Positions 17,093-25,855 of a stretch of DNA of 64,000 nucleotides are shown one piece after another. The notes below the pieces were generated by a model that did no database searches, was not told the DNA's origin, and was given only the letters and a program-made list of their open reading frames with translations. The translations under genes and the position numbers were made by a program. The stretch is from Oscillospiraceae bacterium (GTDB taxonomy: Bacteria; Bacillota; Clostridia; Oscillospirales; Ruminococcaceae). The stretch covers positions 25,815-89,814 of the forward strand of contig WRLG01000010.1 in the NCBI GenBank assembly GCA_009777725.1. The letters run 5' to 3'. Positions within the stretch are counted from its first letter, which is position 1; each line of letters begins with the position of its first letter.

Positions 17093-19615
17093 CGCCGTCT
17101 CAATACTATCCGCCGCTTGAAGCTTCAGCTTTAAAACCGCGCTTTCGCGCATTTTATATTTAAGGATTTTCCCTGCGGCATTCATGGGGAATTCGGTTAC
17201 GAAATCAACGTATTTGGGAGTTTTTTGCTTCGCCATATGGTCGCGGACGAAGCTTTGTATTTCTTCTTCGGAAGCACTCGCACCCTCTTTAAGGATTACG
17301 CAAGCCATAACCGCCTCGCCGTACTGCTCGTCCGGCACGCCGATTACCTGCACATCTGATACCTTTTCGTGGGTATAGATAAAATCCTCAATCTCTTTGG
17401 GGTAGATGTTTTCGCCGCCGCGTATAATCATATCGTTGATTCGCCCCGTTATTTTGTAGTTGCCGTCGGGGGTGCGGCGCGCTAAGTCGCCTGTATGAAG
17501 CCAGCCGTCCGAATCAATCGCATTTTTGGTAGCTTCCTCCATTTTATAATAGCCCTTCATGATGTTATATCCGCGGGCGCAAAATTCGCCGTCAATATCA
17601 TCGCCTAATTCTTCGCCTGTTTCGGGGTTAACTATTTTACATTCAACGCCGAAAATTGCTCCGCCTACCGTGTTTACCCTAACCTCTATAGAATCGGAGG
17701 TCTTACTCATGGTGCACCCGGGCGAGGCTTCCGTCTGCCCGTAGGTGATGCAAATATCCCGCATATTCATCTTTTCCAAAACGTCACGCATTACCTTAAC
17801 GGGGCAGGGGCTTCCCGCCATGATTCCCGTTCTCATGCTCGAAAAATCAGTCTTTGCGAAATCCTCATGCTCCAAAACGGCAATAAACATAGTGGGAACA
17901 CCGTGCATAGCGGTGATTTTTTCTTGGTTAATGCAATGCAGGGACTTTTTAGGCGAAAAAACAGTTATAGGGCACATAGTCGTGCCGTGCGTCATGGAAG
18001 CGGTCATTGCAAGCACCATGCCGAAGCAATGAAACATTGGGACATGGATTAAAAGCTTGTCGGCGGTGGATAAATCCATGCAGTCGCCAATCGCCTTGCC
18101 GTTGTTTACGATGTTATAATGCGTGAGCATAACTCCCTTGGGGAAGCCGGTTGTGCCGGAGGTGTACTGCATGTTGCAGACATCGCCCTTTGCTATTTCC
18201 GCGCGCCGCCTGTCAACCTCTGCGGCGGGAACGCAGCTGCCTTTTTCAAGTGCCTCCTCCCAAGTAAAGCAGCCGCTTTGTTTGCTTTCAACGGTAATGA
18301 TGTTTTTAAGCCTCGGCAATCTTTTTGAGCTTAGGTTGCCCGGCTCACAGCTTGCAAGCTCGGGGCAGATTTCTTTTATTATTTTCACATAATCCGAGTC
18401 TTTCAGCGAATCCGTCATAACTAAAGTATGCGTATCCGATTGGCGCAAAAGATATTCCGCCTCGTGGATTTTATAAGAGGTATTAACGGTGACAAGCACC
18501 GCGCCTATTTTAACCGTAGCCCAAAAGGTAATAAACCAAGCAGGTACGTTAGTCGCCCAGATTGCCACATGGTCGCCCCTGTTAACGCCCATTGCAATCA
18601 GTGAGCGCGCAAAATTATCTACATCACGGCGGAATTCGGGATATGTCCGCGTATAGTCAAGCTCGGTGTAACGAAACGCCAATTGGTCGGGGAATGCTTC
18701 GCAGGCTTTGTCCAAGACATCGGGGAAAGTATCCTCAATCAGCTTTTCTTTAGCCCAAAGATACCTACCTGTTTTTGCCGTATTATACGGGAGCTCACTT
18801 TGAAGAGAAATTTTATGCCGCGCCATATATTCCGCAAAGTGCGGGAAAACAACCCCCGCCTCCTGTAGCTCGTCAGCCCAGCGTTTAACCCATTCAAGGG
18901 AAAGATAACCGTCATAGCCTATAGAGCGAAGCGCGCCGAACATTTCGCCCAAAGGCAGGTCGCCCTCCCCCATAAGGCGATATTCGATTTTGCCGCTTTC
19001 GGTTGCTATGCTATCCTTTACATGGACATATTTGATATAAGAGCCGAGGTTTTCAACGGTTTGCGTCGCACTCTCGTTCATAAAGCGGAAAGGGTGGTTA
19101 ATATCCCATAACGCTTGAACGCTTTTGCTGTTTACCGCGTCTAAAACCGCGCGCAGGCGTTTTGTGTCGGCATAAATGCCGTTGGTTTCAACCAAAGCTG
19201 TAACATTTGTATTTTCGGCGATTTCGGCAACTCTTTTAAGCCCGTTTATTATAATTTCATCATGAACCTCGCCCTCGGGAGCGGGGTTTAAATCGGCAAG
19301 AATACGTATATACGGCGTGTTTAGCTTTTGCGCCAACTCTATATACTGCTTAACCTCCTCCAGATTCTGTTCAAGGCGGCTTTCATCCTTGAAGCAACAG
19401 CCGGACGAAAGGCAGGGGATTTCAATATTTAAGCTTTTAAGTTTTTGAATGGTTTTAGGCAGTTGATTTGCTGTAAAAGGTTTTGCCTTTACAGCAAAAA
19501 TATCGCCGCCCAAACCCCTGATTTCTATCCCGTCAAACCCTAAGTCTTTAGCCATTGAGTATATGTCCGCCCAGTCAAAATCAGGGCATCCTAAAGTAGA
19601 AAAGCTTATTTTCAT
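17090..19615 (-). CDS. fusion of sugar-phosphate-isomerase-type TIM barrel and acyl-CoA synthetase
   Basis: 841 residues with two complete halves. Residues 1 to ~270 are an AP-endonuclease-2/xylose-isomerase-like TIM barrel (LGFDGIEIRGLGGD, ALVETNG, YVHVKDS, GYDGYLSLEW). Residues ~290-841 are an ANL-family acyl-CoA synthetase with MQYTSGTTGFPKGVMLTH (P-loop), YGQTEASPG, the WLHTGDLARR Asp, GRINDMIIRGGENIYP, and the C-terminal catalytic lysine in AGKILKYKM. It should activate a carboxylic acid via an acyl-adenylate; the barrel may act on the same substrate. No frameshift joins the halves; the linker is continuous. AAGGA precedes the ATG. folT follows upstream. Confidence 0.85.
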   Translation of the reverse strand: MKISFSTLGCPDFDWADIYSMAKDLGFDGIEIRGLGGDIFAVKAKPFTANQLPKTIQKLKSLNIEIPCLSSGCCFKDESRLEQNLEEVKQYIELAQKLNTPYIRILADLNPAPEGEVHDEIIINGLKRVAEIAENTNVTALVETNGIYADTKRLRAVLDAVNSKSVQALWDINHPFRFMNESATQTVENLGSYIKYVHVKDSIATESGKIEYRLMGEGDLPLGEMFGALRSIGYDGYLSLEWVKRWADELQEAGVVFPHFAEYMARHKISLQSELPYNTAKTGRYLWAKEKLIEDTFPDVLDKACEAFPDQLAFRYTELDYTRTYPEFRRDVDNFARSLIAMGVNRGDHVAIWATNVPAWFITFWATVKIGAVLVTVNTSYKIHEAEYLLRQSDTHTLVMTDSLKDSDYVKIIKEICPELASCEPGNLSSKRLPRLKNIITVESKQSGCFTWEEALEKGSCVPAAEVDRRRAEIAKGDVCNMQYTSGTTGFPKGVMLTHYNIVNNGKAIGDCMDLSTADKLLIHVPMFHCFGMVLAMTASMTHGTTMCPITVFSPKKSLHCINQEKITAMHGVPTMFIAVLEHEDFAKTDFSSMRTGIMAGSPCPVKVMRDVLEKMNMRDICITYGQTEASPGCTMSKTSDSIEVRVNTVGGAIFGVECKIVNPETGEELGDDIDGEFCARGYNIMKGYYKMEEATKNAIDSDGWLHTGDLARRTPDGNYKITGRINDMIIRGGENIYPKEIEDFIYTHEKVSDVQVIGVPDEQYGEAVMACVILKEGASASEEEIQSFVRDHMAKQKTPKYVDFVTEFPMNAAGKILKYKMRESAVLKLKLQAADSIETA

Positions 19616-19635
19616 TTTTCATTTTCCTTTCATTA

Positions 19636-20280
19636 CTACTTGCGAACAATAGCGAATTCCTTTCGGATTCTTTCATAAGCCGCGTTTGCTAAGGGCAATA
19701 TAAGGCAGAGCAAAGCAAAATCGAACGGCAGTTTACCTATATTTACAACAATTCTGGGGGTCACCCAAATCAAGAACGCTTTATAGCCCGAAAAATCAAG
19801 CAGGCTGAAATTCTTGTTTACAAATAAAGTATATATAAAATATGAATTCAAGCAAATGTTACATAAAATAACCACGATGGTTCTTGATGTTAACGCGCTG
19901 AAAAAAAGCTTGCCGTCATTTTTTTTTCTGTAAAGAAAAACCCCGTAGATGAGCCCCGAAAGAATGACGACCGACGCTAATTGAGGACTGTAAAAACGCC
20001 CCGAGGCGTCAAATAAAAAGCCGATAAGGTCCGTTGCAAACGAGGCGACCATGCAGACAACGGGACCGTACAGCATAGCGATTACGCAAATCGGCAGAAA
20101 CTGAAGCGAGACCCTCACATCCGGCGTAATCTGAAACGCCGCGGAGCGCAAGGCTATAGCCATAGCAACAAGCAACCCCGATGTGAGGAGGGTGCGTAAT
20201 TCGGAAAGGCTTTTAGCGGAGCATCTGAACATCTCCGCTAAGCCGCTTTCCTTTTTAATTTTATTGTTTGTTAAAGACAT
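19636..20280 (-). CDS. folT: folate-type ECF transporter S component
   Basis: 214 residues with about six membrane helices. The pattern SELRTLLTSGLLVAMAIALR, then RVSLQFLPICVIAMLYGPV, then DLIGFLFDASGRFYSP is that of the FolT-family substrate-binding S component, which works with a shared EcfA/A'/T module located elsewhere. Its cytoplasmic N-terminus is extended by about 25 residues. The gap to the downstream fusion gene is only 20 bases, so they may be co-transcribed. I found no THF riboswitch in the short leader. Confidence 0.8.
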   Translation of the reverse strand: MSLTNNKIKKESGLAEMFRCSAKSLSELRTLLTSGLLVAMAIALRSAAFQITPDVRVSLQFLPICVIAMLYGPVVCMVASFATDLIGFLFDASGRFYSPQLASVVILSGLIYGVFLYRKKNDGKLFFSALTSRTIVVILCNICLNSYFIYTLFVNKNFSLLDFSGYKAFLIWVTPRIVVNIGKLPFDFALLCLILPLANAAYERIRKEFAIVRK

Positions 20281-20347
20281 TGAAAAAAATCTCTCCCGCC
20301 GAATTTCCTAAAGGCTAAAACCTAAGCCCTAAGCCCTAAGCTCTCGC

Positions 20348-21343
20348 CTACATAGATATTACTCTTGATATGTCGTAAAGCCTTTTGTCAAATTGCTTTC
20401 TTTTTTTGCTTAATGCTTCTAAAATATCAAAGTCAACGACCTTGCCGCCCTTCATGGCAACAACGCGGTTACCCTTTCCCTCGTCAAGCAGTTCAACGGC
20501 GTTATAGCCCAGCTTGCTTGCGTTCACCCTATCGCGCACGGTAGGGCTTCCGCCGCGCTGGACATGACCTAAAATTGTCGCTCTTGATTCAATCCCCGTC
20601 AGCTCTTCTATTTTTTTGGCAATGCCATCGGCATCTCCAACCCCCTCGGAGACAATGATGATAAAATGCTGTTTGCCGTTTTCTTTGGATTTCATGATTT
20701 TATCGGCGACCTCATTTATATCATAGGGCATTTCGGTTGTAATCGCCGCCATAGCTCCTACCGCCAAGCCGACATTTAAAGCAATCCAGCCCGCTCTCCT
20801 GCCCATAACCTCAACGACACTGCACCTGTCGTGGGATTGAGCGGTATCGCGCAGTTTATCCACCATCTGCATGGCAGTGTTCATCGCCGTATCGTACCCG
20901 ATGGTGTACTCTGTGCAGTAAATATCGTTATCGATAGTCCCCGGTATACCGACGCAGGGCACACCCTCCAGAGAAAGGTCGCGCGCGCCCCTAAACGAGC
21001 CGTCCCCCCCTATGACGACAACGCCTACCAGCCCCAACTCGTCACAGCGTATTTTTGCCTGAGAGATATAATGCTGCTCTTTAAATTCAAGGCAGCGCGC
21101 CGTATAAAGGATTGTCCCGCCGGTATGTATGATGTTAGAAACATCGCGAACGCCGAGCTCCTTGATTTTAGCGTCCATCGTTTCACGGCTTTCCTTACCC
21201 TCAACATTAATAAGACCGTTAAAACCCCGCTTGATTCCGATAACCTCATATCCCTTGCTTATCCCCGCTCTTGTTACCGCTCTTACGGCGGCGTTCATAC
21301 CGGGTGCATCCCCGCCGCTTGTAAGTACTCCTATTTTCCTCAT
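20348..21343 (-). CDS. pfkA: 6-phosphofructokinase
   Basis: 331 residues, typical for the ATP-dependent bacterial enzyme of glycolysis. Seen: GVLTSGGDAPGMNAAVRAV at the N-terminus, GGDGSFRGA (ATP site; Gly-Asp indicates ATP rather than PPi use), GTIDNDI with the catalytic Asp, MGRRAGWIAL and GHVQRGGSP. It has its own promoter and sits at the head of the minus-strand run pfkA-folT-ligase. Confidence 0.97.
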   Translation of the reverse strand: MRKIGVLTSGGDAPGMNAAVRAVTRAGISKGYEVIGIKRGFNGLINVEGKESRETMDAKIKELGVRDVSNIIHTGGTILYTARCLEFKEQHYISQAKIRCDELGLVGVVVIGGDGSFRGARDLSLEGVPCVGIPGTIDNDIYCTEYTIGYDTAMNTAMQMVDKLRDTAQSHDRCSVVEVMGRRAGWIALNVGLAVGAMAAITTEMPYDINEVADKIMKSKENGKQHFIIIVSEGVGDADGIAKKIEELTGIESRATILGHVQRGGSPTVRDRVNASKLGYNAVELLDEGKGNRVVAMKGGKVVDFDILEALSKKRKQFDKRLYDISRVISM

Positions 21344-21383
21344 AGCTTATACCGTCCTTTCGCAGAATTTCAATGATGATTAT

Positions 21384-21412
21384 ATTGTACATTTTTTTAT
21401 CCGATTTGTCAA
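21384..21412 (-). promoter_or_regulatory. promoter of pfkA
   Basis: Minus strand TTGACA (21412-21407), 17-base spacer, TACAAT (21389-21384). Confidence 0.75.
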
Positions 21413-21452
21413 GATGTTTATGCAAAACTTTTATATAGTTTTCCGTTTTTTA

Positions 21453-21531
21453 TTGACAAATGAAGAACACGCTGATATAATAACAATAGACTAGGGCTGA
21501 GATTGCCCCGCGTTTGGGTAAACGACGCGGG
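21453..21531 (+). promoter_or_regulatory. consensus promoter and structured leader of the phosphoribosyltransferase gene
   Basis: TTGACA (21453-21458), 17-base spacer, TATAAT (21476-21481). The short leader has a GC-rich hairpin: CCCGCG (21507-21512) pairs with CGCGGG (21526-21531), with an inner TTT/AAA pairing around GGGT. The hairpin ends five bases before the GGGAGG ribosome site, so it could affect translation. It holds a CTGAGAT string but is too short and lacks the rest of a TPP riboswitch. Confidence 0.6.
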
Positions 21532-21548
21532 AAATGGGAGGCGTTTAT

Positions 21549-22106
21549 TTGGATTATCAACTGAAAATTGCCGGCTTGACCCGTTCGCTGACGATATATC
21601 CGATTACCGAGGAAATAGGCATAGCGGCTTTTATTCTCTTCGGCGATGTGGAGCTAACCTGCGCCTGTGCCGAAAAATTGCTTGAAAAAGCCCCCGAATA
21701 TGATTTTCTGCTGACAGCGGAAGCAAAAGGAATCCCGTTGGTCTATGAGATGGCGCGGCAGAGCGGCAAGCCTTATCTTGTAGCGCGGAAGTCAAAAAAG
21801 CTGTATATGGGCGAGGCATTTTCCGCCGCGGTAAAATCAATCTCCACAGCCGCCCGGCAAACCCTGCTGCTTGACAGGAAAGATGCCGAAGCCATGCGCG
21901 GAAAGCGCATACTCATCGTTGACGATGTGATTTCAACGGGGGAAAGCCTGCTGGCGTTGGAAACGCTGGCGGAGCAAGCCGGCGGCGTTACAGCCGCGCG
22001 GATGGCTGTTCTTGCCGAAGGCAAGGCAAGCCTGCGCGAAGATATTATCTATCTGGAAAAATTACCATTATTTAACTCAAAGGGAGATGAACCATATGTC
22101 ATTTAA
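21549..22106 (+). CDS. phosphoribosyltransferase family protein (adenine PRTase-like)
   Basis: About 185 residues. The PRPP-binding loop is [14 protein letters not shown], the hallmark of type I phosphoribosyltransferases, and [18 protein letters not shown] and [13 protein letters not shown] fit the adenine/xanthine PRTase-like hood and flexible loop. The substrate base is not certain. The TTG at 21549 has GGGAGG seven bases upstream and is preferred over the ATG at 21534. The end overlaps hisF by 11 bases, so it is transcribed with three histidine genes and its product may be linked to the purine by-product (AICAR/adenine) side of histidine synthesis; that is inference. Confidence 0.8.
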   Translation: MDYQLKIAGLTRSLTIYPITEEIGIAAFILFGDVELTCACAEKLLEKAPEYDFLLTAEAKGIPLVYEMARQSGKPYLVARKSKKLYMGEAFSAAVKSISTAARQTLLLDRKDAEAMRGKRILIVDDVISTGESLLALETLAEQAGGVTAARMAVLAEGKASLREDIIYLEKLPLFNSKGDEPYVI

Positions 22107-22854
22107 AAGAATCATTCCTTGCCTTGATATGGCGGAGGGCAAGGTGGTAAAGGGTGTAAACTTTGTCGGGATACGGGAGGTGGGCGACCCTGCCGAGTTG
22201 GCGGCTTTGTATGTCAAGCAGGGGGCGGACGAGCTTGTTTTGCTTGATATAAACGCAACGGCGGACAACAGGGGGATTATGCTTGAAGCGGTGAGTAAGA
22301 CGGCGGACAATCTGTCAATCCCCATCACGGTAGGCGGAGGCATCCGCACGCTTGAAGATATTCACGATGTATTGCTGGCGGGCGCGGATAAGGTTTCCAT
22401 CAATTCGGCGGCAGTTAAAAACCCCGAACTTATCAGGGAAGCCGCGCTGAAATTCGGCTGTAAGCGCATAGTCATTGCAATTGATACGAAAAAAACGCCT
22501 GTGGGGGGGTATTCGGTCGTTGTCAGCGGCGGGCGGGTCAATTCCGGCTTAGATGTTATAGAATGGGCAAAGCAATGCGAGGAATTGGGAGCGGGTGAAA
22601 TCCTGCTAACCTCAATGGATGCGGACGGGGTAAAAAACGGCTACGATATAGAGCCGCTGGGTGTCGTGTGCGATGCCGTAAAAATCCCTGTTATTGCAAG
22701 CGGCGGGTGCGGAAAGCTGTCACATTTTGTTGAGGTTTTTGAAAAAACCTGCGTTTCGGCGGCTTTGGCGGCTTCGGTTTTTCACTTTAACGAGCTTACC
22801 GTTTGCGAGGTTAAGGAAGAGCTTAAAAAGCGCGGAATATCGGTTAGGAGTTAA
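22096..22854 (+). CDS. hisF: imidazole glycerol phosphate synthase, cyclase subunit
   Basis: A (beta/alpha)8 barrel of 252 residues. [19 protein letters not shown] carries the first catalytic Asp (D11 type), AIDTKK and [15 protein letters not shown] carry the second catalytic Asp, and phosphate-binding loops GGGIRTLED and [11 protein letters not shown] are present. It closes the imidazole ring with ammonia from HisH and releases AICAR. hisH is not in the window. The ATG at 22096 has AGGGAGATG upstream. Confidence 0.96.
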   Translation: MSFKRIIPCLDMAEGKVVKGVNFVGIREVGDPAELAALYVKQGADELVLLDINATADNRGIMLEAVSKTADNLSIPITVGGGIRTLEDIHDVLLAGADKVSINSAAVKNPELIREAALKFGCKRIVIAIDTKKTPVGGYSVVVSGGRVNSGLDVIEWAKQCEELGAGEILLTSMDADGVKNGYDIEPLGVVCDAVKIPVIASGGCGKLSHFVEVFEKTCVSAALAASVFHFNELTVCEVKEELKKRGISVRS

Positions 22855-22859
22855 TATCT

Positions 22860-23180
22860 ATGAATTTAGAGGCATATTTTAAAAAAAGCAATTTAATCCC
22901 CGCGATTGTTCAAGAGGCTGAAACCAAGGACGTGCTCATGCTTGCCTATATGAGCTTAGAGAGCCTTCAAAAGACAATAGATACGGGCTATACGTGGTTT
23001 TGGAGTCGTTCGAGAGGGGAGCTTTGGAACAAGGGCGCGACCTCGGGGCATGTTCAGCGGGTCATTGAAATCCGCAGTGATTGCGATGATGATACGCTGC
23101 TGATTATCGTTGAGCAGACGGGCGCGGCTTGCCATACGGGGGAACATTCCTGCTTTTATAACAGAGTGGAGGGGTTGTAA
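22860..23180 (+). CDS. hisI: phosphoribosyl-AMP cyclohydrolase
   Basis: 106 residues. Seen: [36 protein letters not shown], the metal-binding [10 protein letters not shown] acidic cluster, and the zinc cysteines in [12 protein letters not shown]. It opens the adenine ring of PR-AMP. AGGAG stands nine bases before the ATG. It is a separate protein here, not fused to HisE. Confidence 0.97.
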   Translation: MNLEAYFKKSNLIPAIVQEAETKDVLMLAYMSLESLQKTIDTGYTWFWSRSRGELWNKGATSGHVQRVIEIRSDCDDDTLLIIVEQTGAACHTGEHSCFYNRVEGL

Positions 23181-23182
23181 GA

Positions 23183-23506
23183 ATGAGCGTTTTCAATGAA
23201 CTGCATGGTATTGTACTGGACAGGAGAACGGAATTTGAGGAGGGTTCATACACCTGCTATCTATTCTCAAAGGGTCTGGACAAAATATTAAAAAAGTGCG
23301 GCGAGGAATGTACCGAGATGGTTATAGCCGCTAAAAACGGCGACAATGCTGAGCTTAAAAATGAAATATCCGACCTGCTCTATCATATCATGGTCCTCTG
23401 CGCCGAAAGAGGGCTTGATTTTTCGGAGGTTGAAGCGGAGCTTCGGGAGCGGACCGCTAAAATCGGCAATCTTAAAAACATGCGCGAAACGAATAAAAAT
23501 ACATGA
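23183..23506 (+). CDS. hisE: phosphoribosyl-ATP pyrophosphohydrolase
   Basis: 107 residues, all-alpha MazG-like fold with KKCGEECTEMVIAAKNGD and NEISDLLYHIMVL, whose Glu/Asp residues bind magnesium. It removes pyrophosphate from PR-ATP, the step before HisI. It starts two bases after the hisI stop. hisFIE are together, but the other histidine genes must lie elsewhere. Confidence 0.95.
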   Translation: MSVFNELHGIVLDRRTEFEEGSYTCYLFSKGLDKILKKCGEECTEMVIAAKNGDNAELKNEISDLLYHIMVLCAERGLDFSEVEAELRERTAKIGNLKNMRETNKNT

Positions 23507-23681
23507 TTTGAAAAGTTTTGTCACTATTTTCCTTTTTATTGAATAGTATATATTGAAGTTTAATACTTTAAGGCAGATTTGGGGCGAGGTTTGGGGAAGA
23601 GGAATAAGACACGCGGTTTTCTTCCTCCTCATGACTAAATCCTCAAACCTAGCCCATTACTATATTAATAGGAGGATTCTT

Positions 23682-24611
23682 ATGACTGAAAAAAACTCTT
23701 GTTTTAAAGAAGCGGTTTGTGTTGAAGTACAGCGCATATTCGATAGCTGCTCAGAGCGCGACGGCATTTTTGATTTGCCTGTAAGATTAAACAATGACTC
23801 GCCTAAAATCACGGACGATATGGATATTGCAAAGGTTCGTTGTGCGGAGGTTGAAATAACCTGCATAAACGTAGACCCCGTGATGTTTAAATCCGGCTAT
23901 TACGCCGTGGACATTACTTATCGCTTCAACATCATCGCCGAGGTCTTTACCAGCGACCCATGCAAGCACGGCGTTACCGTATGCGGCTGTGCGGTTTGGA
24001 ATAAAAAAGTAATCCTTTACGGAGGGTGCTCCAATACGAAGACCTTTACGAGCGAGATGGAGCTAAAGCCGTCTAAGCCGGAGCACTGCTCTAAGCAAAG
24101 CTGTAAATGCCCGGACGGCACTCTGCCGAAAGCAACCGTTAAGGTGATTGAGCCGATTGCGCTTGATGCGAAGCTTGTATGCCTGCCGCAACGGAACTGC
24201 CGCATTGTTTGCAAGTGCGAATGTGTATGCAGTTGTGACCCTTGCCGCTGCGGTCAAAAGAAAGCTGAGGATTGCTGTGAAACGGGCGTTCCCTGCCATT
24301 GCGACCCTTGCGCGAAGAAAGAGTGCAAAAAGGGGCTTGTTGTTTCGCTGGGATTATTCTCCATCGTTCAGCTTTCGCGCCCCGTATCAATTATAGTGCC
24401 CGCTTACGACTATGTTCTTCCCTCTAAGAAATGCACCACGAACGAGTGCGGGACGGGAGTATCTCCGTGTGATATTTTTGAAAAGATTGAATTTCCGGCG
24501 GACAGATTCTTCCCTAACTGCGATGCCGAGCCGAACATATTAGGAGCCGCCGCCGCAGATGCCCTGCTGGAGTTTCAAGGAATGGGCGAAAGGAATCCGT
24601 GCTGCGACTAG
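23682..24611 (+). CDS. cysteine-rich hypothetical protein, possibly spore-associated
   Basis: 309 residues with many cysteines, including CKCECVCSCDPCRC near residue 190 and C-x-C-x2-C groups. N- and C-terminal halves are beta-rich (VDITYRFNIIAEVFTSDPC, LVVSLGLFSIVQLSRPVSII). No signal peptide. Proteins of this layout occur in spore-forming Clostridia and are thought to be coat- or sporulation-linked; I cannot name the family with certainty. The ATG at 23682 has AGGAGG eight bases upstream; the frame also runs upstream without ribosome sites. 175 bases separate it from hisE. Confidence 0.65.
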   Translation: MTEKNSCFKEAVCVEVQRIFDSCSERDGIFDLPVRLNNDSPKITDDMDIAKVRCAEVEITCINVDPVMFKSGYYAVDITYRFNIIAEVFTSDPCKHGVTVCGCAVWNKKVILYGGCSNTKTFTSEMELKPSKPEHCSKQSCKCPDGTLPKATVKVIEPIALDAKLVCLPQRNCRIVCKCECVCSCDPCRCGQKKAEDCCETGVPCHCDPCAKKECKKGLVVSLGLFSIVQLSRPVSIIVPAYDYVLPSKKCTTNECGTGVSPCDIFEKIEFPADRFFPNCDAEPNILGAAAADALLEFQGMGERNPCCD

Positions 24612-24625
24612 CGTTTAAGGTATGA

Positions 24626-24657
24626 GAACCTGTTCTCGCGGAGGAACAGGTTCTTTC
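24626..24657. terminator. bidirectional terminator between convergent genes
   Basis: GAACCTGTTC and GAACAGGTTC form a perfect 10-bp stem with an 8-base loop, followed by TTTCGTT. It sits between the stops of the Cys-rich gene and ychF. Confidence 0.8.
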
Positions 24658-24664
24658 GTTAGAA

Positions 24665-25759
24665 TCAGACATTAAAGCGAAACAAAACCACGTCCCCGTC
24701 CTTGACGCAATACTCCTTGCCCTCCGAGCGGACAAGCCCCTTTTCCTTTGCCGCCGCCATATTGCCGCAAGCCTTTAAATCCTCGAAGCCTACGATTTCG
24801 GCGCGGATAAAGCCGCGCTCAAAATCTGTGTGTATTTTCCCCGCCGCTTTGGGTGCTTTAGAACCGTTCGTTATGGTCCAAGCGCGAACCTCCTCCTCGC
24901 CTGCCGTGAGGAATGATATTAAACCTAAAATGGAGTAGCCTTCCTTGATAACGCGGTCAAGACCCGATACGGTAAGCCCCAGTTCGGACAAAAACATCTC
25001 CTTATCCTCATCATTCATGCCGGAAATTTCAGCTTCCAACTGCGCGCAGACAGGGAGCACCGCCGCGCCCTGCTCATTGGCTATGCCGGCTACCGCCCGA
25101 TAATGCGCCGAGGCTTCTATGCCTCCCTTGAAATCCGCCTCCGACAGGTTCGCGGCGTATATGACCGGCTTTGCCGACAGCAGAGGCATTGCTTTCAGCA
25201 GTTCCGCTTGCTCTTCCGTGAAGCCGAACGCGCGGGCGGCTTTTCCGGCTTCCAGATGCGCTTTCAACTCCTTCAAAAGGTCAATTTCAGCTTGATGCTT
25301 TTTATCACCTTTCAAAAGTTTTGAAGCGCGCTCCAGTCTCCGCTCGACAAGCTCTATATCGGCAAAAACCAGTTCAAGGTCAATCACCTCTATATCCCGC
25401 GCTGGGTTAATGCTTTCGCTTACGTGTATGATATTACCGTCCTCAAAACAGCGGACAACATGAACCACGGCATCTACTTCGCGTATATTGGAGAGAAACT
25501 TATTTCCAAGCCCCTCCCCCTTAGAAGCACCCTTTACAAGCCCCGCTATATCAACAAATTCAAGGGTTGCCGGAGTGAATTTTTTGGGGCTGTACAAACC
25601 TTTCAGCCATATAAGGCGTTCATCCGGCACTGAAACAATGCCGACATTCGGCTCGATGGTGCAAAACGGATAATTCGCCGACTCCGCACCCGCATCGGTA
25701 AGCGCGTTAAAAAGCGTGCTTTTGCCTACGTTGGGAAGTCCTACCATTCCTAATTTCAT
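24665..25759 (-). CDS. ychF: redox-regulated ATPase YchF (OLA1 family)
   Basis: 364 residues. GLPNVGKSTLFNALT is the Walker A of the Obg-like group; NYPFCTIEPNVG is the switch region; DIAGLVKGASKGEGLGN is the Walker B/G3 region; a C-terminal TGS domain (EEVRAWTITNGSKAPKAAGK, FIRAEIV) is present. The family prefers ATP and associates with ribosomes. Single-gene unit with a ribosome site AAAGGAAC. Confidence 0.96.
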   Translation of the reverse strand: MKLGMVGLPNVGKSTLFNALTDAGAESANYPFCTIEPNVGIVSVPDERLIWLKGLYSPKKFTPATLEFVDIAGLVKGASKGEGLGNKFLSNIREVDAVVHVVRCFEDGNIIHVSESINPARDIEVIDLELVFADIELVERRLERASKLLKGDKKHQAEIDLLKELKAHLEAGKAARAFGFTEEQAELLKAMPLLSAKPVIYAANLSEADFKGGIEASAHYRAVAGIANEQGAAVLPVCAQLEAEISGMNDEDKEMFLSELGLTVSGLDRVIKEGYSILGLISFLTAGEEEVRAWTITNGSKAPKAAGKIHTDFERGFIRAEIVGFEDLKACGNMAAAKEKGLVRSEGKEYCVKDGDVVLFRFNV

Positions 25760-25855
25760 AATTTTAGTTCCTTTTCAATTTTATAGTACAATTTATTATA
25801 CAATTTTTCGGGCATAAATGCAAGAGAAAAAATTTATTCGTTAAGGAGTATAGAT

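Noticed and set aside
21490..21540. TPP riboswitch suggested by GGGCTGAGAT before the PRTase gene
   Set aside because: The leader is only about 65 nt and lacks the rest of the conserved TPP aptamer; the neighbours are not thiamine genes.
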